A stretch of 64,000 bases of DNA from an uncultured Eudoraea sp. (GCA_947258405.1 CAMYIE010000014.1:1-64000); one strand, 5' to 3'. Numbered from the stretch's first letter, positions 7,542 through 18,116 are shown. The notes: generated from the letters alone by a model not told the origin. Numbers and translations are program-made.

Positions 7542-9977
7542 TTATCGATCAAGGGCAGCGCTGAATTTGCCTATATGACCCTCTTTGGTTACCGTACTGG
7601 CCTGGATAATGACAGATTCATTATTATTAGGAATCGATAATTTAATGATAGCTTTCCCATCCGTACCGGTATTAACGGTAGGGTTCCAATACAAAGTGCT
7701 TGATAATTCTCGTACTCTTTTCGACTCGGTTTCCTTATATTCCACAAAATCGACGGGAAGCTCATAGCCCTGAAACATCAATTGTGCCTCTTTCCTCTCA
7801 GACTTTCTGAGTTCAGCACCTGTCCTGGTATAAAACAGAAGCACACCTCCATTAGATCGTGATCCAAAAATAGCGGCCTCTGGTCCCAAAAGGAATTCAA
7901 TTCGCTCTACATCACTGGCAGGGACCAAATTCATGATTTCGACTAATGGATTATTCCCAATGGAGCCAAGACTACCCCTGCCTTGTCCCTGGCTAAGCGG
8001 GAATCCATCCAATACATATAAAAGGGGACCACCGCCTGCCATTTCAGATCTTATATTAACCGCCACAGGGTTTTGTGATCCAATACCGATCACACGAATG
8101 TTGGGAATATTCATCAGTAATTCCGGGATAGTCTGAGGACGCTCAGGATTCTGATATTTAATGCGAGTCGGTTGTACATTAAACAGTGAAGGTGATTGCG
8201 ACTTATCGTTTGCCTTCTCACGGACCACCACTTCCTGTAACTCGATAAGGCCCGTGGTATCGGAGGGTGTTTGATCGGTGGGTTCGTAGATCCTCTTCTT
8301 TTCCTGGCTGGCCAGGGTCTTTTCGCGGGTTGCTGATTCGGATTGTTTTGTGCTTTTTGCCGGGATCACTTTTACCATCCTTTCCTGGCTTTCGTCTCCG
8401 GTGGTTCTGAACACGAGCTCGGTCATTCCTCTTAATTGAAGGTTCTCCAGTACCAGACGACCATTGGAATCGGATTCGAGATCCTGAGCCCAAACATCGG
8501 TTTCGGAAAAGGCCATCACCTGGATAGGGGTATTCCTCAATAGATTGTTTTCCATATCATATGCATAACCGATAAGTTCCAATCCGTTCTGGAATGGAAA
8601 CCTGATATCACCCCCTTCTTGTCCGGCTCCATCAATATACCTTCGGATTTCTGCAGCAGAACACAATAGTCTGAGATCATCTATAAACCGTAGCTGCCTT
8701 GCCCGATCCAGGCTCGTTGAATTTCCAATCCCTTCAGTAGAAGGGAAAAGATCGAATTCGTCAAAATCTGCGGATGCCACATCCGGTATCGGTAATGCTT
8801 CCAGGTTTTTTGTGATGCTCAAAGCTACCTCCGTTTCAACCGGGTTATCTTCCATATCGGTAACCTTCACTTCTAATACCGTTTCACCGGCTTGTTGCTT
8901 ACCCTTGTTTATAGGTGTAACTGCTACCTTAACGCCACCGTCATCTATCCAAATAGGCCGTGCAGAAAGCTCAAGACCTTCATCATCGATAAGCCTTAGC
9001 CATACTATACCTCTCCGAAATCCCTTTTTAGGCATTTCAAATTCTACCTTGCCCTGCTGATTAATATTGAGATACCGTTCCAGATATGGAATACCCTCAA
9101 ATTCCGCGAGAAGTTTAAGCTGTGCGCCCTGATACGCAGAAGTGGCCAAAATCCTTACCCTTACCATTTCACGATCCAAATTGTTAATCTGCAGAAGACA
9201 TCCCTTGTCTTTAGCTACCGGCATTGGATATGAACTGCCATCAGACATCTTCAATGTATAAGCCTTGCCAGACTGAGGTTCAAAAGTAGCAGCAAAGAAA
9301 TCAGTTGGATAAGCCGTAAGTATGCTCACCACTTTACCTTGCTCATCTGTTATTTGTCCTTTTAGGGCATTCGCATTGCTCCCGCGCTGATCTATTTTTA
9401 CTACAACACGATTGAGGAGGCCATTGAGCAAGTTGCCTCCTTCCGGGTATATGTCAATTAGAGGAGTGGCATTATTATTAATTGCAGGCTGACTCTTAGT
9501 CTTACCGATAAATACCGGTTTAACCGCATAGGAAGATTCCCCGTAGTTTTGCATCCATCGTGTATAGGCGCGCAAGAAATATTGGCCTGAAGGTAATTTT
9601 TTGGGAACCTCCAGATTACCCATAATCATCCCTTCATTTATCGGATGATATTGCTTTAAGATCACTTCACCCTTCTGATCCAACAACTCTACTTTGAGAA
9701 CCTTACTCATACTAACCCTCAGATTCTTGGGCCCGGTGAGAAGATAGCCTTTAAAAAAGATCACGCTTTTGTTGGGAGCATGAGCATCTGCCAGGTGTAA
9801 TAGTACTTTCTCCTGCCAGGTGATCAGGGAATCCCGGTTAGATTTCTGCAGAGAAACCCAAAAGTCCAATTCTGTTAATGGTTCTGTAGCATTGGGACCC
9901 ATCTGCTGAGACCATATGGTATAAGGCATGGAAATTACAAGAAAAAGTATTAGAATCGAACATAGGTAATCTTTCAT
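7542..9977 (-). CDS. Surface protein with MG2-like domain and TonB-receptor plug domain
   Basis: An 811-residue protein with a signal peptide (~1-24). Residues ~35-160 carry an alpha-2-macroglobulin MG2-like module (KVLLHLADAHAPNKSVIFFKGYLLTGP, LPSGQYFLRAYTRWMQN). Several beta-sandwich segments follow. At ~600-700 there is a TonB-dependent-receptor plug domain (IPELLMNIPNIRVIG, PLLYVLDGFPLS, DVERIEFLLGPEAAIFGSRSNGGVLLFYTRTG). No C-terminal 22-strand barrel follows, so it is not a transporter by itself. Such MG2/carboxypeptidase-like/plug proteins are common single genes in Bacteroidota and their role is unknown; they may associate with outer-membrane complexes. The ~120 bp upstream separate it from the HD-domain gene. 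Confidence 0.82.
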   Translation of the reverse strand: MKDYLCSILILFLVISMPYTIWSQQMGPNATEPLTELDFWVSLQKSNRDSLITWQEKVLLHLADAHAPNKSVIFFKGYLLTGPKNLRVSMSKVLKVELLDQKGEVILKQYHPINEGMIMGNLEVPKKLPSGQYFLRAYTRWMQNYGESSYAVKPVFIGKTKSQPAINNNATPLIDIYPEGGNLLNGLLNRVVVKIDQRGSNANALKGQITDEQGKVVSILTAYPTDFFAATFEPQSGKAYTLKMSDGSSYPMPVAKDKGCLLQINNLDREMVRVRILATSAYQGAQLKLLAEFEGIPYLERYLNINQQGKVEFEMPKKGFRRGIVWLRLIDDEGLELSARPIWIDDGGVKVAVTPINKGKQQAGETVLEVKVTDMEDNPVETEVALSITKNLEALPIPDVASADFDEFDLFPSTEGIGNSTSLDRARQLRFIDDLRLLCSAAEIRRYIDGAGQEGGDIRFPFQNGLELIGYAYDMENNLLRNTPIQVMAFSETDVWAQDLESDSNGRLVLENLQLRGMTELVFRTTGDESQERMVKVIPAKSTKQSESATREKTLASQEKKRIYEPTDQTPSDTTGLIELQEVVVREKANDKSQSPSLFNVQPTRIKYQNPERPQTIPELLMNIPNIRVIGIGSQNPVAVNIRSEMAGGGPLLYVLDGFPLSQGQGRGSLGSIGNNPLVEIMNLVPASDVERIEFLLGPEAAIFGSRSNGGVLLFYTRTGAELRKSERKEAQLMFQGYELPVDFVEYKETESKRVRELSSTLYWNPTVNTGTDGKAIIKLSIPNNNESVIIQASTVTKEGHIGKFSAALDR

Positions 9978-10101
9978 GATAGTAATACTATTAATTTAGC
10001 TAGTCTTATTGTTAAATTTACTTAGCATGTACCGAAAAATAGTCTTTTTTAGGCAATATTTAACAGCTATTTCTCTGTATTACTACCAAAACAGCTGTAA
10101 T

Positions 10102-12150
10102 CTATTCCGGATATTCTACCCTGAGGTGGTAAATATTAGTGAGTTTTTGTTTCAGAACCTTTTTAACCGATTGTATTTCTTTAAAAGTAATATTCGCGTT
10201 TAAAAACTGCTGCCCATTCATCTGTCCGCTTACAATTTTCTCAACAAATTCATCTAAGATAGAATAGGTGGGATTGTTCAGACTTTTCGAGGCGGCTTCA
10301 ACAGCATCCGACATCATTAGAATAGCGGTTTCTTTTGAGAATGGAATAGGACCTGGATAGCGGAAATCAGATTCTTTGACCTCTTCGCCCGAATCCTGTT
10401 GCTTTTTGTAGAAATAATAGACAAAGGTAGTTCCGTGATGGGTTCTGATAAAATCGATCACCCTGTCGGGTAACCTGTTCTGACGGGCAATCTCGATCCC
10501 TTCGATAACATGGTCGATAATGATCCTGGCACTTTCTACAGGCTCCAGGTCGTCGTGGGGGTTGATATTGGTTACCTGGTTCTCCGTAAAATAAGCCGGC
10601 TTATTCATCTTGCCGATATCGTGGTATAAAGCCCCTACCCTCACCAGCATCGCATTGGCGCCAATCTCATTGGCGGCGGCCTCAGCGAGGTTCGCTACCT
10701 GAAGACTATGGTGAAAAGTGCCCGGTGCCTTGTTCGCCAGTTCCTTGAGGAGTCGGGAATTGGTATCCGACAGCTCGAGCAGTGAAACATCGGAGATAAG
10801 TCCGAAGATCTTTTCATACATATAGATCAGTGGTTGTGCAAAAAGGGTTATCATACCATTGAGCAGAAAAAATCCAAAAGTATAGAGGTTGATCTGATCT
10901 AAGGTGCCTTCCTGAATGACATAGAAGGCGAAATAGCCCAACATATAGATCAGCGTAATCTGTCCGACCGAAATAAAGAGATTGGCTCTTTTGTAGAGTT
11001 CAGAGACCGTAAGAATGGTTACAATACCAGCGATGATCTGCAAGAATATATACTCGAAACTATTGGGCACTACAAATCCAAGGATCAAGACCGTTAGTAC
11101 ATGGACAAACAAGCCTAGTCGGGCATCGAAAAAGGTCTTTAGAATAAGCGGGAGGATACATAACGGCACAACAAATACATAGGCTTCGTTATACTTCACC
11201 ACCAGGGTGGTAATAAAGACCATCAAAAGAATATTGAAAAAGATAAAGGTCACTTTTACGTTGTTTCGAAAAACTTCCTGCCGGTATTTTTTTAAAAACA
11301 ACATGAGCATCATCAACACCAGGGCCACCAGAATAGTATAACCGGCCAGTATAAAGAGGAAGTTGTTCTCGGCCCATAATTCCGATTCATACTCGGCCTT
11401 TAAGGAATTCAATATTTTCAGGTTCTCGGCCTCAACCACCTCGCCCTTGGCAATAATCAATTTGCCTTCATCCACACTACCCCTGGTCATGGAGATCTCA
11501 GAGAACACATCGTCTAAAGCTTTTTTAGAGAGTTCATCATCGTATCTTACATTAGGTCTGAGAATATCAAAAAACAACTGGCGGAATTGATTTTGATAAC
11601 GCGTCAGGGACTGCGCGTCTAATAGTACAGACAGTTTATCGCCAGCGTCTACAACTCCCAGGAGTTCATCGCTTTCAAGCAGCATGGCCTCATTGTTCTT
11701 TACTAAATAGAGTTTTGCTTTCTGAGACCTGTTTTGAGTATTCTCCAGCAATCCATATCGATAAAATTCTTCCAGGATTTCCCTTCCAGACTCCTCTAAC
11801 CGTTTCAGCTGTGAGACAGAATATCGCTCCTGTGGAAACACTGCGTTAAATTGCTGATCAAAAAGTGTATGAACTTGGTCTACAACTAACGTATCATAGA
11901 TATAATAGTCGATATGCCGACTTTCGATCTCCTGCTTTTCCAGCTGAATTTCATCCTCAGATTTCTTTATCGTAAAATCGAAGGGAGCATAAAGGTTTTC
12001 GTATTGCCAGGGTTTTCCTTTTTGAAATTCGTATTTGAATTTACCTCCCCTTGGGAAAAAAAATACGATGCACCCAACGGTGAGAAAGTAGAGGAAATAT
12101 TTATAAATAAGTGATTGCTTCTTGTAAACGGTATCAAGGTATTTCCCCAT
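10102..12150 (-). CDS. 7TM-HD family membrane phosphohydrolase (PgpH-like)
   Basis: A 682-residue protein. An N-terminal membrane helix (FLYFLTVGCIVFFFP) is followed by a large extracytoplasmic region (~40-260), seven membrane helices (~265-460) and a cytoplasmic HD domain. The HD motifs are HHSLQVANLAEAA, LYHDIGK and THHGTT. Proteins of this architecture (7TMR-HDED/7TM-HD) hydrolyse cyclic di-AMP in Firmicutes (PgpH); the same activity here is inferred. The ATG at 12150 (MGKYLDTVYKK) was chosen over an in-frame TTG at 12171 because a -7-like box (12169-12176) overlaps that TTG. Confidence 0.88.
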   Translation of the reverse strand: MGKYLDTVYKKQSLIYKYFLYFLTVGCIVFFFPRGGKFKYEFQKGKPWQYENLYAPFDFTIKKSEDEIQLEKQEIESRHIDYYIYDTLVVDQVHTLFDQQFNAVFPQERYSVSQLKRLEESGREILEEFYRYGLLENTQNRSQKAKLYLVKNNEAMLLESDELLGVVDAGDKLSVLLDAQSLTRYQNQFRQLFFDILRPNVRYDDELSKKALDDVFSEISMTRGSVDEGKLIIAKGEVVEAENLKILNSLKAEYESELWAENNFLFILAGYTILVALVLMMLMLFLKKYRQEVFRNNVKVTFIFFNILLMVFITTLVVKYNEAYVFVVPLCILPLILKTFFDARLGLFVHVLTVLILGFVVPNSFEYIFLQIIAGIVTILTVSELYKRANLFISVGQITLIYMLGYFAFYVIQEGTLDQINLYTFGFFLLNGMITLFAQPLIYMYEKIFGLISDVSLLELSDTNSRLLKELANKAPGTFHHSLQVANLAEAAANEIGANAMLVRVGALYHDIGKMNKPAYFTENQVTNINPHDDLEPVESARIIIDHVIEGIEIARQNRLPDRVIDFIRTHHGTTFVYYFYKKQQDSGEEVKESDFRYPGPIPFSKETAILMMSDAVEAASKSLNNPTYSILDEFVEKIVSGQMNGQQFLNANITFKEIQSVKKVLKQKLTNIYHLRVEYPE

Positions 12151-12168
12151 GTCGAGTATTATCTTTAC

Positions 12169-12176
12169 CAAAAATA
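12169..12176 (-). promoter_or_regulatory. -7 promoter element for the 7TM-HD gene
   Basis: On the minus strand it reads TATTTTTG, matching the Bacteroidota -7 consensus TAnnTTTG. A transcript would begin about 10-15 nt before the ATG at 12150. No good -33 TTTG is seen at the usual 19-21 bp distance, so support is partial. Confidence 0.4.
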
Positions 12177-12280
12177 GAAAATTAAACGCTTAAGATGGGG
12201 TTAGCAGGCCACGATGAAGTTTAATTTATTAATTTCGCACTGACATTTTTAAAACATCCTTCTAACTAAGAATATTATTG

Positions 12281-13456
12281 ATGAAAGAGGTCGTAATTGT
12301 CTCGATGGCGCGCACACCAATCGGAAGTTTTATGGGCGGCTTATCGGGCATACCGGCACCTGAACTCGGTGCAAAAGCTATAAAAGGCGCCCTGAATAAG
12401 GCGGGAATAGACCCTGGTCTGGTCCAGGAGGTGCTAATGGGTAATGTTGTTCAGGCAGGTACCGGACAGGCTCCTGCCCGACAGGCGGCGATTTATGCCG
12501 GTATCCCGGATACAGTTCCCTGTACCACTGTCAATAAAGTATGTGCCTCGGGCATGAAAGCTATTATGCAGGGAGCCCAATCTATCGCCCTTGGCGACAA
12601 CGACATAGTGGTAGCCGGAGGTATGGAAAACATGAGCCTCATCCCTCACTATGTGCATATGAGAACTCCTAATAAATTTGGGCCTGTGCAGATGGAAGAC
12701 GGGATGCAGAAAGATGGCCTGGTAGATGTATACGACCAGCACGCCATGGGCGTTTGTGCGGATGCCTGCGCCGCGGAATATAATTTCAGTCGGGAAGAAC
12801 AGGACCAATATGCTATTCAGTCATATGAGCGCTCTTCCGCTGCCTGGAAATCGGGCAAGTTCAAAGATGAGGTAATCGGGGTAGAAGTACCACAGCGACG
12901 GGGTGAGCCCCTGATGATCGCAGAGGATGAGGAGTTTAAAAATGTACGGATGGATAAAATCCCAAATCTTCGTCCCGCATTCAGCAAAGAAGGTACGGTG
13001 ACCGCTGCCAATGCCTCAACCATTAATGACGGAGCCGCTGCAGTTGTACTTATGAGTGCAGAAAAGGCCGGTGAGTTGAATATTGAGCCGCTGGTAAAGA
13101 TCAGGAGTTTTGCCGACGCTGCGCAGGAACCGAAATGGTTTACTACGGCACCGGCCAAGGCCTTGCCAAAAGCCCTCGACAAGGCGGGGATAGACATAAG
13201 CGATGTGGATTATTTTGAATTCAACGAAGCATTCTCCGTAGTTGGATTGGCCAATATTAAGCTATTGGGTTTAAACGACTCCAATGTAAATGTAAATGGT
13301 GGAGCTGTTTCACTCGGACACCCGCTGGGTTGCTCCGGGGCACGAATAACCATTACCCTGATCAGCGTGCTTATACAAAACCAGGCCAGGATCGGTGCCG
13401 CAGCCATATGCAATGGCGGAGGTGGTGCATCGGCGATCGTCCTGGAGCGGAGCTGA
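12281..13456 (+). CDS. Acetyl-CoA C-acyltransferase (thiolase)
   Basis: A 391-residue thiolase. The nucleophile is in NKVCASGMKAIMQGAQ (Cys ~88), the histidine in GGAVSLGHPLGCSGAR, and the second cysteine in AAICNGGGGASA. It carries out reversible Claisen condensation or thiolysis of acyl-CoA in fatty-acid or acetoacetate metabolism. The N-terminal VIVSMARTPIGSFMGGL is typical of the acetyl-CoA acetyltransferase (AtoB/PhaA) branch. The ATG at 12281 was chosen over the in-frame TTG three bases earlier. It is followed 26 bp later by the NlpC/P60-like gene on the same strand. Confidence 0.94.
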   Translation: MKEVVIVSMARTPIGSFMGGLSGIPAPELGAKAIKGALNKAGIDPGLVQEVLMGNVVQAGTGQAPARQAAIYAGIPDTVPCTTVNKVCASGMKAIMQGAQSIALGDNDIVVAGGMENMSLIPHYVHMRTPNKFGPVQMEDGMQKDGLVDVYDQHAMGVCADACAAEYNFSREEQDQYAIQSYERSSAAWKSGKFKDEVIGVEVPQRRGEPLMIAEDEEFKNVRMDKIPNLRPAFSKEGTVTAANASTINDGAAAVVLMSAEKAGELNIEPLVKIRSFADAAQEPKWFTTAPAKALPKALDKAGIDISDVDYFEFNEAFSVVGLANIKLLGLNDSNVNVNGGAVSLGHPLGCSGARITITLISVLIQNQARIGAAAICNGGGGASAIVLERS

Positions 13457-13482
13457 TCGGTCTTAGGGAATTAAAAAAGTTT

Positions 13483-14235
13483 ATGCCATACGGTATATGC
13501 CATCTTAGTGTAATTCCAGTTCGGGCACAGGCGGATAACTCGAGTGAAATGCTTACCCAATTACTTTATGGGGAACATTTTAGAATCACAGAAAATAGAA
13601 AATTCTGGTCTAAGGTCAGGATCGTAGATGACGGAACAGAAGGCTGGATTACCAAACAGCAATTCCTTCAGCTCGATAAACCACAATTCGATACTATTCA
13701 GCAAAATAAGAGTCCAGAGTATGCTTCAGACCTTGTGGGCTATGCCTCTGGTAAAGATCAAGTTCTTATCCCGGTCTTGCTTGGCTCTTCTGTCTCAAAC
13801 GCTCCTTTGATGGATCAATCTTTTGAAGGTGCTTGTCTGAACGGAACCGGTTCAAAATCGAATATAGTTCCCACGGCGATGTACTACCTCCATGCCCCTT
13901 TTCTCTGGGGCGGGAAGACCCCTTTTGGAGTAGATGATGCCGGATTGAGCCAGATGGTTTACAAGATCAATGGCAACCAGATACCACGCCGGGCTTCCGA
14001 ACAGGCAATGGTTGGTGAATCGCTTAGTTTTATTGAGGAGAGCGAGCCGGGCGACCTTGCTTTTTTCGATGATAAGGAAGGAAATATAGATCATGTGGGA
14101 ATCATTATGAAGGATAACTTCATCATACATTCTCATGGAAAGGTACGGATCGACCGCCTTGATCATACCGGGATCTTTAACAGAGAAGAGGGGCGCTATT
14201 CCCATTCACTCAGGGTCATTAAAAGAATTGTATAA
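13483..14235 (+). CDS. NlpC/P60-family protein with altered active site (probable pseudo-hydrolase)
   Basis: A 250-residue protein: an N-terminal SH3-like domain (~1-60, ICHLSVIPVRAQADNSSEM...GTEGWITKQQ) and a C-terminal NlpC/P60 (C40) fold (~125-250). Family members, which cut peptidoglycan peptides, have a catalytic Cys in a GxDCSG motif. Here the motif reads GVDDAG (residues 149-154), so Asp152 stands where Cys should be. The likely histidines remain (DHVGII, His204; HSHGK, 216-218). The surrounding WGGKTPFG and EESEPGDLAFFD are well conserved, so the frame is sound. The ATG at 13483 was chosen because an upstream extension overlaps the thiolase. It is predicted to bind wall peptides but not cleave them. 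Confidence 0.88.
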   Translation: MPYGICHLSVIPVRAQADNSSEMLTQLLYGEHFRITENRKFWSKVRIVDDGTEGWITKQQFLQLDKPQFDTIQQNKSPEYASDLVGYASGKDQVLIPVLLGSSVSNAPLMDQSFEGACLNGTGSKSNIVPTAMYYLHAPFLWGGKTPFGVDDAGLSQMVYKINGNQIPRRASEQAMVGESLSFIEESEPGDLAFFDDKEGNIDHVGIIMKDNFIIHSHGKVRIDRLDHTGIFNREEGRYSHSLRVIKRIV

Positions 14236-14239
14236 AAAA

Positions 14240-14258
14240 CCCCGGCATAAGGCCGGGG
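14240..14258 (-). terminator. Intrinsic terminator between NlpC/P60-like and TPR genes
   Basis: A GC-rich stem of 7 bp (CCCCGGC/GCCGGGG) with a 5-nt loop lies between two convergent genes. The run of six A's at 14234-14239 becomes a U-tract on the minus strand, so it fits best as the terminator of the TPR gene; it may also stop the plus-strand transcript. Confidence 0.8.
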
Positions 14259-14281
14259 CTATTCGTTTCAATACCTGGGCT

Positions 14282-15547
14282 TTATTCTTCACCCAGCATT
14301 TTTTTCATCTTCATGAAATTCTCAGTATCTCCCAAGGCACCATAAATATTTTTCAACTGTGTCAGGATCCCCTGATTGTCAGGATTCATTTTTAAAGCAT
14401 CTTCCAACACTTTTGCACCTTCGCGGAAGAGGTCATCCTTTTTCTTTTTTAGCTCATCATAACGAGTGATATCTGCCCTTGAACTACCCAGAGTATTCAT
14501 CTCGTCTATAAGACCGTTACCTTCGTTCACATATGTGGTGGATAGATTGAGCAGCGCATTGATATATCCAGGGTTGATTTCCAGTGCTCTTTTATACGCC
14601 GCTCTGGCCTCTTCAAGGTTACCCTGTTCCATATTGATCACCCCAATATTATACTGAAGGTCTGGGTTTTCGGGCGCCATATCTGCCGCTTTCGCCATCA
14701 TGGTCTTAAATGTATCCTTGTCGCCCATTTTGTAGTGCAAATTGGCTTCATTGAGAATTAGATTTACATCATCCGGGTAAGCAGCCCTGGCATCTGCATA
14801 GGCCTGAAGTGCTTTGTCATCCTGACCCAATTGCGTGTAGATAAGTGCGATGTTCTTAATCACCTCTGCCCTTTTTGAAGGAGTTTTTTCGTCTACAGGA
14901 TCTTTATATTCTTTAGACTTGATCATCAAATCGCGCTGGAACTCGTCCATTTCCTCCACTTCACCTGTTTCTACATTGGTTGCTTTGAAAATGGTTGTGC
15001 TGCCATCATAGCCTACATCTTTCAATTCTTTATAATAGGCAAGCGCCTCTTCATAATGCGAACCGTTAACAGCACTGCTGGCTGCGTAATAGAGATAAAT
15101 CGTATCCTTAGGACTCAGCTTATAACCCATATAGAGTTTTTCGGCTGCTTCCTTGAAATTTTTGTTAGTATTATCCTCTACAGCTGCGCTGATCAGATCT
15201 GAAGTTAACGCCGCCAAGTTTTGTTGAGCCTCAGCAGTGTATCGCTCCTTGCCACTTTTTTCTTCTACGCTGATGGTTTCATTAAAGCAGTGGATTGCCA
15301 CATCAAAAGCCGAAACATCTCCTTTTTTAGCCAAGTCGGTATATATTTTGCCCCTTGTTAGATGGTACTGAGCCTGGGTTCTTGCATCGGTAGAAGCTAT
15401 CAATCCTGATGCTGCCTCAAGAGCTGTCTTCGCCCCGGCGGCGTCACCTGATTTTAAGGCTTTTTCTGCCGCCTTAATCTCATTTTTCTGTGCATAACTA
15501 ACCAGGCTGAATGCCATGGCCAGTATAATTAAGAAATTGGTTTTCAT
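14282..15547 (-). CDS. Tetratricopeptide-repeat protein, exported
   Basis: A 421-residue protein with a signal peptide (MKTNFLIILAMAFSLVSYAQ). Several TPR units follow; the clearest are near residues 235-345 (DDKALQAYADARAAYPDDVNLILNEANLHYKMGD, PENPDLQYNIGVINMEQGNLEEARAAYKRALEINPGYINALLNLSTTY). TPRs mediate protein-protein contacts, so it may scaffold an envelope complex. It is downstream of gyrA by 40 bp on the same strand and may be co-transcribed. A strong terminator follows. Confidence 0.85.
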   Translation of the reverse strand: MKTNFLIILAMAFSLVSYAQKNEIKAAEKALKSGDAAGAKTALEAASGLIASTDARTQAQYHLTRGKIYTDLAKKGDVSAFDVAIHCFNETISVEEKSGKERYTAEAQQNLAALTSDLISAAVEDNTNKNFKEAAEKLYMGYKLSPKDTIYLYYAASSAVNGSHYEEALAYYKELKDVGYDGSTTIFKATNVETGEVEEMDEFQRDLMIKSKEYKDPVDEKTPSKRAEVIKNIALIYTQLGQDDKALQAYADARAAYPDDVNLILNEANLHYKMGDKDTFKTMMAKAADMAPENPDLQYNIGVINMEQGNLEEARAAYKRALEINPGYINALLNLSTTYVNEGNGLIDEMNTLGSSRADITRYDELKKKKDDLFREGAKVLEDALKMNPDNQGILTQLKNIYGALGDTENFMKMKKMLGEE

Positions 15548-15587
15548 AGTAAAAATAAATTAGTGAAATAGTGTTTATAATCGTTTA

Positions 15588-18116
15588 TTAATCCTTATCC
15601 GATTCCTTATCATCAATTGCCGTGCCATCTTCGGTTTCTACCTCTATATCAAGAATTTCTGCCTGATCGAGGTTCTCTTCCTCCTTCATCACCTTGGCTA
15701 CGGCTGCAATAGAATCATTTTCCTTGATGTTGATCAGTTTCACACCCTGGGTAGCCCTTCCCATCGTACGCAGGTCTTCCACAATCATTCTTATCGCGAT
15801 ACCCGATTTATTAATGATCATCAGGTCGTCTGAATCCGAAACATTTTTAATGGACACAAGCCCTCCGGTTTTATCCGTAATGGAGATGGTTTTTACACCT
15901 TTTCCACCTCTGTTGGTTATCCTGTAATCGTCTATGCTGGATCGTTTGCCATAACCATTTTCAGAAACCACGAGGATCTCGTCGTCAAAATTATGAACTG
16001 AGATCATCCCGATTACCTCGTCATCATCATTGGCCAGTGTGATTCCTCTTACGCCGCTGGCATTTCGCCCCATGGGTCGTGTCTTACTCTCCTCAAAACG
16101 TATAGCCTTTCCGGATCGCAATCCAAGGAAGATCTGGCTGGTACCAGTAGTGAGTTTCGCTTCAAGAAGTTCATCACCCTCTCTGATATTGATAGCGATA
16201 ATACCATTTTGACGTGGTCGGGAATATTGTTCCAAAGAAGTCTTCTTAACAGTCCCCTTCTTGGTAGCCATAATAACATAATGACTGTTCACATACTCCT
16301 CGTCCTTGAGGTCCTGGGTACATATAAATGCCTTAACCTTGTCATCCTGTTCAATATTAATCAGGTTTTGGATGGCGCGTCCTTTAGAAGTACGACTGCC
16401 TTCCGGGATCTCAAAGACCCTCATCCAGAAGCACTTCCCTTTTTGGGTAAAGAACAGCATGTACTGGTGATTGGTGCCCACAAAAAGATGTTCGAGGAAA
16501 TCTTCATTTCGGGTAGAAGAAGCTTTTTGTCCTACCCCACCCCTGTGCTGAGTTTTATATTCGGTCAGCGGGGTACGTTTTATATAACCCGCATGAGAAA
16601 TCGTGATAATCACCTGCTCGTCCGGGATCATATCCTCTATGCTAAGGTCTCCGCCGGCAAAATTGATTTCTGATCGTCTAATATCGCCGAACTTTTCCTT
16701 AACCTCCAACAGCTCTCCTTTGATGATTTCCATCCTTCTGTCTTTGTGATCGAGAATATCTTTAAGATCGGTAATTCTTACTTTTATCTCCTCGTACTCG
16801 GTACGTAGTTTGTCCTGTTCCAGACCGGTAAGCTGGCGTAGTCGCATCTCTACAATAGCCTTAGCCTGTATCTCGGTCAGTTTAAAGCGTTCGATCAGAT
16901 TTTCGCGGGCATCATCGGCATTAGAAGAAGCACGGATAATAGCAATCACCTCGTCTATATGATCTGAGGCGATGATGAGCCCTTCGAGGATATGAGCCCT
17001 GTCTTCGGCTTTTTTCAATTCGAACTTGGTTCGCCTTACCACCACTTCGTGACGGTGTTCAACAAAATACTTAATGATCTGTTTAACGTTCAGCAACTCA
17101 GGCCGGCCTTTAACCAGGGCAATATTATTAACGCTGAAAGACGATTGCAGTGCAGTGTACTTGTAAAGCGTGTTCAGTACAATGTTCGGAATTGCATCCC
17201 TCTTAAGGATATAGACAATACGCATCCCATTCCGATCCGACTCATCGCGGATAGTTGAAATACCATCGATCCTTTTATCATTGATCAGGTCGGCCGTTTT
17301 CTTTATCATATCGGCCTTGTTTACCTGATAAGGAATCTCAGTGACCACAATGCTTTCACGGCCATTCGATTCCTCAAAAGTAGCTTTAGCCCGCATCATC
17401 ACTCTTCCGCGCCCGGTATGAAAAGCCTCTTTTACACCATCGTAGCCATAGATAATTCCACCTGTTGGAAAATCCGGAGCCTTAACATGTGTGATAAGCT
17501 CGTCGATTTCAATGTCATTGTTTTCGATATACGCCACGGTACCGTCTACTACTTCAGACAGGTTGTGAGGAGGCATATTGGTCGCCATTCCAACTGCAAT
17601 ACCCGATGCCCCGTTGATCAGCAGATTCGGGATTCTGGTCGGTAAAACGGTAGGTTCCTGAAGGGAGTCGTCAAAATTCAGCTGATGATCTACGGTATCC
17701 TTCTCAATATCCGAAAGCATTTCATCTGCGATCTTACGCATTTTGGCCTCGGTATATCGCATCGCTGCCGGACTGTCACCATCTACAGATCCGAAATTCC
17801 CCTGACCATCGATCAGCATATAACGCAAACTCCATTCCTGAGCCATCCGCACCATCGTATCGTAGACCGATGTATCGCCATGGGGATGGTATTTACCTAA
17901 TACTTCCCCGACGATACGCGCCGATTTTTTATAGGAACTGTTCGACCGCACACCCAATTCGTGCATGCCATAAAGAACTCTTCTATGCACCGGTTTCAGA
18001 CCATCCCTGACATCAGGGAGGGCGCGTGACACAATGACCGACATTGAGTAATCAATGTAGGCCGATTTCATCTCATCTTCTATGTTAATGGGAATTAACT
18101 TTTCTCCTTCAGCCAT
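15588..18116 (-). CDS. gyrA: DNA gyrase subunit A
   Basis: An 842-residue type II topoisomerase subunit that, with GyrB, introduces negative supercoils. The opening [31 protein letters not shown] and the segment [34 protein letters not shown] are diagnostic. The catalytic tyrosine is in [10 protein letters not shown]. The quinolone-resistance region has the usual Ser (GDTSVYD). The C-terminal half holds the beta-propeller blades with the GyrA-box-like [10 protein letters not shown]. It ends in an acidic tail. It is divergent from clpC across a 261 bp gap. Confidence 0.98.
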   Translation of the reverse strand: MAEGEKLIPINIEDEMKSAYIDYSMSVIVSRALPDVRDGLKPVHRRVLYGMHELGVRSNSSYKKSARIVGEVLGKYHPHGDTSVYDTMVRMAQEWSLRYMLIDGQGNFGSVDGDSPAAMRYTEAKMRKIADEMLSDIEKDTVDHQLNFDDSLQEPTVLPTRIPNLLINGASGIAVGMATNMPPHNLSEVVDGTVAYIENNDIEIDELITHVKAPDFPTGGIIYGYDGVKEAFHTGRGRVMMRAKATFEESNGRESIVVTEIPYQVNKADMIKKTADLINDKRIDGISTIRDESDRNGMRIVYILKRDAIPNIVLNTLYKYTALQSSFSVNNIALVKGRPELLNVKQIIKYFVEHRHEVVVRRTKFELKKAEDRAHILEGLIIASDHIDEVIAIIRASSNADDARENLIERFKLTEIQAKAIVEMRLRQLTGLEQDKLRTEYEEIKVRITDLKDILDHKDRRMEIIKGELLEVKEKFGDIRRSEINFAGGDLSIEDMIPDEQVIITISHAGYIKRTPLTEYKTQHRGGVGQKASSTRNEDFLEHLFVGTNHQYMLFFTQKGKCFWMRVFEIPEGSRTSKGRAIQNLINIEQDDKVKAFICTQDLKDEEYVNSHYVIMATKKGTVKKTSLEQYSRPRQNGIIAINIREGDELLEAKLTTGTSQIFLGLRSGKAIRFEESKTRPMGRNASGVRGITLANDDDEVIGMISVHNFDDEILVVSENGYGKRSSIDDYRITNRGGKGVKTISITDKTGGLVSIKNVSDSDDLMIINKSGIAIRMIVEDLRTMGRATQGVKLINIKENDSIAAVAKVMKEEENLDQAEILDIEVETEDGTAIDDKESDKD

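Noticed and set aside
16209-16673. A 154-codon plus frame within gyrA
   Set aside because: It is an antisense shadow of a strongly conserved gene.
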